From an uncultured Alistipes sp. (GTDB lineage Bacteria > Bacteroidota > Bacteroidia > Bacteroidales > Rikenellaceae), in NCBI GenBank assembly GCA_900546005.1, contig URBJ01000079.1, forward strand, positions 1 through 10,692: DNA of 10,692 nt. The letters are read 5' to 3'. The notes under the pieces were generated by a model, which was given only the letters and a program-made list of their open reading frames with translations, did no database searches and was not told the DNA's origin. Below, piece by piece: positions 6,757 to 10,692 of the stretch; position 1 is the stretch's first letter, and each line of letters opens with the position of its first letter. Made by a program: the position numbers and the translations under genes.

Positions 6757-8655
6757 ATGAGCGACGAAACGTATTACCGGCTGCTCAAACAATATTGGGG
6801 CTACACGTCGTTCCGTCCGCAACAGCTCGAGACCATACGGGCCGTATGCGGGGGGAACGATGTTTTGTTGTTGATGCCGACCGGAGGGGGCAAGTCGATC
6901 GTGTACCAGATTCCCGGACTTGCCCGCGGGGGGATCTGCATCGTCATCACCCCGTTGATTGCGCTGATGAAGGACCAGATCGATCAGCTTCGCAAACGGA
7001 ACATTTCGGCCGTATCGATTCATGGCGGGATGCCGTTCCGGGAGATCGACCGGTTGTTGGACAACTGTGTCTACGGTGACGTCAAATTTCTGTTCATTGC
7101 ACCGGAACGCATCGACAGCGAACTATTCCGCAGCCGCTATGCCCGGATGAACGTATCGTTGTTGGCCGTTGACGAGGCTCACTGCATTTCTCAATGGGGC
7201 TACGATTTCCGCCCGGCCTACTTGAAGATCGCCCGCTTGCGTGAGGCACATCCCGAGGTTCCGGTTCTGGCCCTCACCGCATCAGCCACCGCCCATGTGT
7301 CCGAAGACATCATGACCCGGTTGAAGTTCCGCCATCCCTGCCTGCTTCGCACAAGTTTTGCGCGCGACAATCTGGTCTATGTTGTCCGGAAGACGGAGGA
7401 CAAAAGTGCACAACTGGTCCGTATCCTTCAAAATGTTGCGGGGTCGGCCATCGTGTATGTCCGGACGCGGGACCGCGCCGAATCGATCGCCGATTTTCTG
7501 AGACAACAGGGCTTCTCCGCCGACTTCTACCACGGAGGGATGAACTACTTTACCCGCTCCGAACGACAGGATGCATGGATCACCGACCGTCTGCGCGTTA
7601 TGGTTGCGACCAACGCATTCGGCATGGGGATCGACAAAAGGGACGTACGTCTGGTTATCCATTACGATCTGTGCGATTCGTTGGAGAATTACTATCAGGA
7701 GTCGGGACGTGCGGGTCGTGATGGGGAAAAAGCCTATGCCGTTCTGCTTTTTTCCGAAGGGGACATTCTCCGTGCATCCCAACGGTTGCGCCTCGACTAC
7801 CCTCCCCTTAAGACGATCCGACAAATTTACGAATCGATCTTCAACTACCTGAACATTGCGATCGGCGACGGCAAGGGCTCTGCCTATACGTTCAATATCT
7901 ACGAATTCGCTGCGCGTTTTCGTTTTTTTGTTCCGACGGTAGTCCACGCCATCAAAATACTCCAGCAGAACGGCTACATGACCTTGACCGACGAACAGGA
8001 CAATCCCTCGCGCATTCGTTTTATCGTGACGCGTGACGCACTTTATCGCATTCGGGTCGACCGAAAGGAGTTGGACCATCTATTGACCGTCCTTCTGCGG
8101 CGTTACACGGGGCTGTTCAGCGACTTCGTGCCGATCGACGAGGATGAATTGGTCCACCTCTCGGGCTACACGGCCGAACGTCTCAAAGAGCTACTGAAGA
8201 TGTTGTGGCAGCTCCACATCATCCGCTACATTCCGGGGAAACGGAGCCCGGTTCTGATTCTGGATGAAGAACGCCTGCCCACCCGCGACGTTCGTATCTC
8301 ACCCGAAAGCTACGCACAACGCAAAGCGTGTGCGACCCAGCGTCTCGACCAGATGCTCCATTACGCTACCACCGACGAGTGCCGCAGCTTGATGATCCGT
8401 CGTTATTTCGGAGAGACCGTCGACCAGCCGTGCGGGGTCTGCGACGTATGTCTGAAAAGCAGACGCCGTGCAACAGGCCCACACGATCTTGAACAAGAGA
8501 TCCTGACACGACTCGGTTCGGAACCGATGTCGATCCGAGAGTTGACCTCCACGCTACGTCGCGATCCGAACCTCATACTGGAAACGGTGACGGATTTGCT
8601 CCATCACGGGAAAATAAAGGAGCGGGAAGACGGGAAACTGCAGATAAATATGTAA
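6757..8655 (+). CDS. recQ: ATP-dependent DNA helicase RecQ
   Basis: Superfamily 2 3'-5' DNA helicase for recombination, fork restart and repair; 632 residues. The core holds Walker A TGGGKS at 42-47, DEAH at 139-142 followed by the RecQ aromatic-rich loop HCISQWGYDFRPAY at 142-155, motif III TASAT at 174-178, and motif VI QESGRAGRDGE at 314-324. The zinc ligands are probably Cys542, Cys559, Cys562 and Cys565 (CGVCDVC at 559-565). They lie about 200 residues after the helicase core rather than directly behind it as in E. coli RecQ; the region between (about 345-535) contains winged-helix-like segments. The last 55 residues (ILTRLGSEPMSIRELTSTL and on) look like a small winged helix; there is no HRDC domain. 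The ATG at 6757 is three bases after the nitroreductase stop. An exonuclease gene follows after 12 bases. Confidence 0.95.
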   Translation: MSDETYYRLLKQYWGYTSFRPQQLETIRAVCGGNDVLLLMPTGGGKSIVYQIPGLARGGICIVITPLIALMKDQIDQLRKRNISAVSIHGGMPFREIDRLLDNCVYGDVKFLFIAPERIDSELFRSRYARMNVSLLAVDEAHCISQWGYDFRPAYLKIARLREAHPEVPVLALTASATAHVSEDIMTRLKFRHPCLLRTSFARDNLVYVVRKTEDKSAQLVRILQNVAGSAIVYVRTRDRAESIADFLRQQGFSADFYHGGMNYFTRSERQDAWITDRLRVMVATNAFGMGIDKRDVRLVIHYDLCDSLENYYQESGRAGRDGEKAYAVLLFSEGDILRASQRLRLDYPPLKTIRQIYESIFNYLNIAIGDGKGSAYTFNIYEFAARFRFFVPTVVHAIKILQQNGYMTLTDEQDNPSRIRFIVTRDALYRIRVDRKELDHLLTVLLRRYTGLFSDFVPIDEDELVHLSGYTAERLKELLKMLWQLHIIRYIPGKRSPVLILDEERLPTRDVRISPESYAQRKACATQRLDQMLHYATTDECRSLMIRRYFGETVDQPCGVCDVCLKSRRRATGPHDLEQEILTRLGSEPMSIRELTSTLRRDPNLILETVTDLLHHGKIKEREDGKLQINM

Positions 8656-8660
8656 TTTTG
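8653..8660 (+). promoter_or_regulatory. Possible internal promoter element overlapping the recQ stop (TAATTTTG)
   Basis: TAATTTTG matches TAnnTTTG exactly and includes the recQ TAA. It ends seven bases before the exonuclease ATG at 8668, so a transcript from it would be leaderless or nearly so. No -33 TTG is found 19-21 bases upstream, which argues against it. Confidence 0.3.
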
Positions 8661-8667
8661 TCTTTTG

Positions 8668-9291
8668 ATGGAACGCGTATACGTCGAAAGCATAACGAAC
8701 GAAGAGGTAAGCCAGCTACCGATCGGGGCCTTTTCGGGGAAGATTGTCGTGATCGATCGTCCGGAAGATGTGGCAACCGCCTGTGAGCAGCTCCGCCAAA
8801 ATCCGTTGATCGGTTTCGACACGGAGACCCGTCCCTCCTTCACCAAAGGGCACACGAACAAGGTTTCGCTGCTGCAACTCTCCGGCCCGGATACGGCCTA
8901 TCTGTTTCGGTTGAACCGTATTGGTTTTCCGGAAACGCTTCGATCCCTGCTCTCCTCGCGCGACCACGCAAAGATAGGGGTCGGTGTCTACGATGACGTC
9001 CGCGGGCTACGCTCTCTGCACCGCTTTCAGCCCCAGAATTTCATAGAGTTGCAAAACGTCGCCCCGCGTTACGGCATTACGGAAAAGAGCCTACGGAAAC
9101 TGGCGGCCATCATCCTGCACTTCCGCATCTCGAAAGCCCAACGACTGAGCAACTGGGAGGCTCAACAACTCACCCCTGCCCAACAACTTTATGCCGCCAC
9201 AGACGCATGGGTCGGCCGGGAGATATACATCGAACTCTCGAAAGTATCCCCTCTCGTTCCGGTAGAAAACCGTTTGACATCAGATTTATAA
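8668..9291 (+). CDS. DEDDy 3'-5' exonuclease (RNase D / WRN-exonuclease-like)
   Basis: DnaQ-superfamily 3'-5' exonuclease of the DEDDy class, 207 residues, expected to remove nucleotides from DNA or RNA 3' ends with two metal ions. Exo I is GFDTETRP at 49-56 (Asp51, Glu53). Exo II is GVGVYDDVRGL at 104-114 (probably Asp110). Exo III is YAATD at 175-179 (Tyr175, Asp179), giving the full DEDDy set. The protein is exonuclease domain only, with no HRDC domain, so it is closer in layout to WRN-type exonuclease domains than to full RNase D. An upstream in-frame TTG at 8665 is ignored in favour of the adjoining ATG at 8668. It lies 12 bases after recQ in the same operon, which suggests work on DNA ends with RecQ. 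No Shine-Dalgarno sequence is visible in the 12-base gap. The gene converges on rimM. Confidence 0.9.
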   Translation: MERVYVESITNEEVSQLPIGAFSGKIVVIDRPEDVATACEQLRQNPLIGFDTETRPSFTKGHTNKVSLLQLSGPDTAYLFRLNRIGFPETLRSLLSSRDHAKIGVGVYDDVRGLRSLHRFQPQNFIELQNVAPRYGITEKSLRKLAAIILHFRISKAQRLSNWEAQQLTPAQQLYAATDAWVGREIYIELSKVSPLVPVENRLTSDL

Positions 9292-9365
9292 ATCCAAGAA
9301 TAGACAGCGCTGCGCTCCGCCCCACACACCACGGACTCTCTGCATCCATATCCATTCATCATCCC

Positions 9366-9385
9366 GCTCCTCGATACTCGAGAGC
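9366..9385. terminator. Weak hairpin between the exonuclease gene and rimM
   Basis: GCTC-(C)-TCGA and TCGA-GAGC can form an 8-bp stem with one bulged C and loop TAC, in the 101-base gap between two convergent genes. Neither strand has a U-tract after it, so it is at best a weak or Rho-assisted terminator. I see no better one in this gap. Confidence 0.3.
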
Positions 9386-9392
9386 AGGGGGC

Positions 9393-9941
9393 TTAATCAT
9401 TCAGTTCGATCAGCCCTTCCGGCAGGTCGAAAACGACACGTCGCGCCTCGACATCGATCTCCTCAATCAGATCATCGGCCGCCGGAACATAAATCTCCTT
9501 CTCCCCGATCCGTACGAGGAATAACGGATTGTCGCTGTCGATAAAATCCTCGATTTCACCCTTCTTGCCTGCACCCAACAGAGCTTCGAAACCGACCAGT
9601 TCATCCAAATAGATCAGATCGTCGTTCTCTTCATCCGTTTCATATTCGGTTTCAGCGGTCCCGTTTGGGCTGCAGAAGAGTTCATGTCCGACCAATTCCG
9701 CGACACGTTTTTCGGCATAGAAATCGGCAAAAAGGACAACCGCTTTACGGTTTCCCCGCCGATCGAAACGGTCAAAAAAGAGAGGAACCGTCAATCCGTC
9801 GATAATGACGAATAACGGTTCCCTCGTATCGTAGTCTTCAGGGAAATTGTCAAAAAGAGCGACAACCGCTTCACCTTCCTTGCCGAAGGGTTTAACCACC
9901 CGCGCAACAGGTGAGGAGAGCTCTACTTTCCCTTTGGACAT
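9393..9941 (-). CDS. rimM: 16S rRNA processing / ribosome maturation factor RimM
   Basis: RimM binds ribosomal protein S19 and helps mature the 3' (head) domain of the 30S subunit. The product has 182 residues. The N-terminal reductase-like barrel (about 8-95) begins VARVVKPFGKEGEAVVALF, with the GxxGE pattern of the family (Gly20, Gly23, Glu24), and contains PLFFDRFDRRGNRKAVVLF. The PRC-barrel domain (about 108-180) contains ENPLFLV-like packing at DNPLFLVRIG, the motif EIYVPAADDLIEEID at 149-163 and the closing LPEGLIELND. An acidic stretch TETEYETDEENDD-like segment at about 96-108 sits between the two domains. The ATG at 9941 lies 11 bases after the rpsP stop, so the two are an operon, as in many bacteria. 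The trmD and rplS genes that follow in Proteobacteria are absent. Confidence 0.93.
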   Translation of the reverse strand: MSKGKVELSSPVARVVKPFGKEGEAVVALFDNFPEDYDTREPLFVIIDGLTVPLFFDRFDRRGNRKAVVLFADFYAEKRVAELVGHELFCSPNGTAETEYETDEENDDLIYLDELVGFEALLGAGKKGEIEDFIDSDNPLFLVRIGEKEIYVPAADDLIEEIDVEARRVVFDLPEGLIELND

Positions 9942-9952
9942 ACCGGCAAGAA

Positions 9953-10510
9953 CTAAGCCTCAGCTTGCGGTTCTTCGGCAGCAGCCTCAGGAGCAGCTTC
10001 ACCTTCAGCACTCTCTTCAGCGGCTTTTGCAGCAGCTTCGGCAGCGGCAGCCTCGGCACGTTTAGCAGCCAGAGCTTTAGCCTTAGCCTCGTTGATCTTC
10101 TTCTCTTCATCGAGACGAGCTTTGGCGCGAGCCTCTTTTTCGCCGGAGAGTTTAGCCTCTTTAGCTGCGATTTTACCGTTTTTCTTTTCGAGCCATTGAG
10201 CGAAACGCGCTTCAGCCACCTCTTCGCTGAAAGCACCTTTTGCTACACCGCCCAAAAGATGTTTTTTATACAACACTCCCTTGTACGAGAGGATTGCCCG
10301 ACAGGTATCGGTAGGTTGAGCGCCCTTCTGCAACCAAGCCAAAGCCTGATCGAAGTTAAGAGTGATTTTGGCAGGATTGGTATTGGGGTTATAGGTCCCA
10401 ATGTTCTCGATGAACTTACCATCACGTGGCGCCCTGCTGTCGGCAACGACGATGTGATAAAAGGGGTATCCTTTTTTACCACGGCGTGCTAATCTGATTT
10501 TTACAGACAT
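9953..10510 (-). CDS. rpsP: 30S ribosomal protein S16 with long C-terminal tail
   Basis: Primary 16S rRNA-binding protein of the small subunit. The product has 185 residues, about twice the E. coli length. The S16 core occupies about residues 1-85: [20 protein letters not shown] is diagnostic, followed by [20 protein letters not shown] at 21-40 and the YNP motif. A second conserved part runs to about 108 ([20 protein letters not shown]). From about 110 to the end the protein is a low-complexity Lys/Glu/Ala tail, lysine-rich first and then Ala/Glu-rich, likely helical; such tails are known in Bacteroidota S16. The start ATG at 10510 is fixed by the conserved N-terminus. A good promoter lies about 47 bases upstream. 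rimM follows after 11 bases. Confidence 0.97.
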   Translation of the reverse strand: MSVKIRLARRGKKGYPFYHIVVADSRAPRDGKFIENIGTYNPNTNPAKITLNFDQALAWLQKGAQPTDTCRAILSYKGVLYKKHLLGGVAKGAFSEEVAEARFAQWLEKKNGKIAAKEAKLSGEKEARAKARLDEEKKINEAKAKALAAKRAEAAAAEAAAKAAEESAEGEAAPEAAAEEPQAEA

Positions 10511-10556
10511 CTTAAAAAAATTTTAGTTACACAACCTACTTAAAACAAGCAGAATG

Positions 10557-10564
10557 CAAAGGTA
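10557..10564 (-). promoter_or_regulatory. rpsP-rimM promoter -7 element (TACCTTTG)
   Basis: Read on the minus strand, TACCTTTG is a perfect TAnnTTTG and is identical to the element before the M48 gene. A TTGG at 10587-10584 gives a TTG 20 bases upstream, a good -33 match. The start is expected near 10550, giving a leader of about 40 bases with no obvious Shine-Dalgarno sequence. Confidence 0.72.
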
Positions 10565-10642
10565 TCTCTTTTTCGTGAACTTGCCAAGTTTTTCGCACTT
10601 AAATTTCTTTCGTTTTTTTGTTTTATCCGATTTTCGGCTCTC

Positions 10643-10692
10643 TCAGTCTGCCGGCACACACTTATCAATTATATCAATACCCTTAATCCAAT
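10643..10692 (-). CDS. Possible C-terminal fragment of an upstream minus-strand gene
   Basis: Read on the minus strand from the window edge, one frame gives WIKGIDIIDKCVPAD followed by TGA at 10643-10645; the other two frames stop within eight codons. The residues look protein-like and the stop lies about 55 bases upstream of the rpsP promoter's -33 region. Fifteen open codons are weak evidence, and I cannot assign a family. Confidence 0.3.
   Translation of the reverse strand, partial: WIKGIDIIDKCVPAD

Noticed and set aside
7282..8079. A 265-codon frame antisense to recQ.
   Set aside because: It is fully inside a well-supported recQ frame, with no recognisable motif or promoter; judged a shadow of the coding bias.
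10627..10637. CCGATTTTCGG hairpin beside a T-tract upstream of rpsP, as a terminator.
   Set aside because: The T-tract lies before the stem on the plus strand, and only A-rich sequence follows on the minus strand, so neither orientation fits.
1..10692. Search for CRISPR arrays, insertion sequences, phage genes, toxin-antitoxin pairs, defence genes, tRNA or rRNA.
   Set aside because: Nothing of this kind was seen on either strand; nearly all of the window is accounted for by ten recognisable genes and one small unknown gene.

Overview
The window looks like an ordinary chromosomal housekeeping stretch from a member of the Bacteroidota, most likely order Bacteroidales. Three things point there. 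Several genes are preceded by the phylum's TAnnTTTG -7 promoter element with no clear Shine-Dalgarno sequence. Ribosomal protein S16 carries a long Ala/Glu/Lys-rich C-terminal tail. RecQ has the roughly 630-residue layout in which a long insert separates the helicase core from the zinc cysteines. GC content is mid-range (about half, by eye). A Rikenellaceae/Alistipes-like source is possible but unproven.

Layout, left to right. dnaK (49-1977, minus) stands alone and is divergent from a plus-strand pair: a secreted M48-type zinc metallopeptidase (2254-3018) and a glycerophosphodiester phosphodiesterase-like lipoprotein (3072-3998). A bidirectional terminator at 4110-4143 separates these from minus-strand greA (4188-4664). 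Upstream of greA on the same strand are a 62-residue two-helix membrane protein (4709-4897) and an exported alpha/beta hydrolase or carbohydrate esterase (5078-5968). A promoter-like element and a long terminator-like hairpin lie just in front of the small gene. A divergent region (5969-6120) then leads into a tight plus-strand operon: an exported SagB-type nitroreductase-family flavoprotein (6121-6753), recQ (6757-8655) and a DEDDy 3'-5' exonuclease (8668-9291). This converges on the minus-strand ribosomal operon rpsP-rimM (10510 down to 9393). The last 50 bases may hold the 3' end of another minus-strand gene.

Functionally the genes cover protein folding (DnaK), transcript-cleavage elongation support (GreA), 30S subunit assembly (S16, RimM), DNA recombination and repair (RecQ plus exonuclease) and four exported or lipid-anchored enzymes of the envelope. 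I see no CRISPR array, insertion sequence, prophage, toxin-antitoxin module, tRNA or rRNA. No gap between genes exceeds 300 bases; the largest is 1978-2253. I did not find a convincing new system. The points most worth a second look are the RecQ/exonuclease gene pair, which mirrors the domain pairing of eukaryotic WRN; the promoter-hairpin-U-tract arrangement at 4908-4971; and the stem-loop at the predicted transcription start of the nitroreductase operon.
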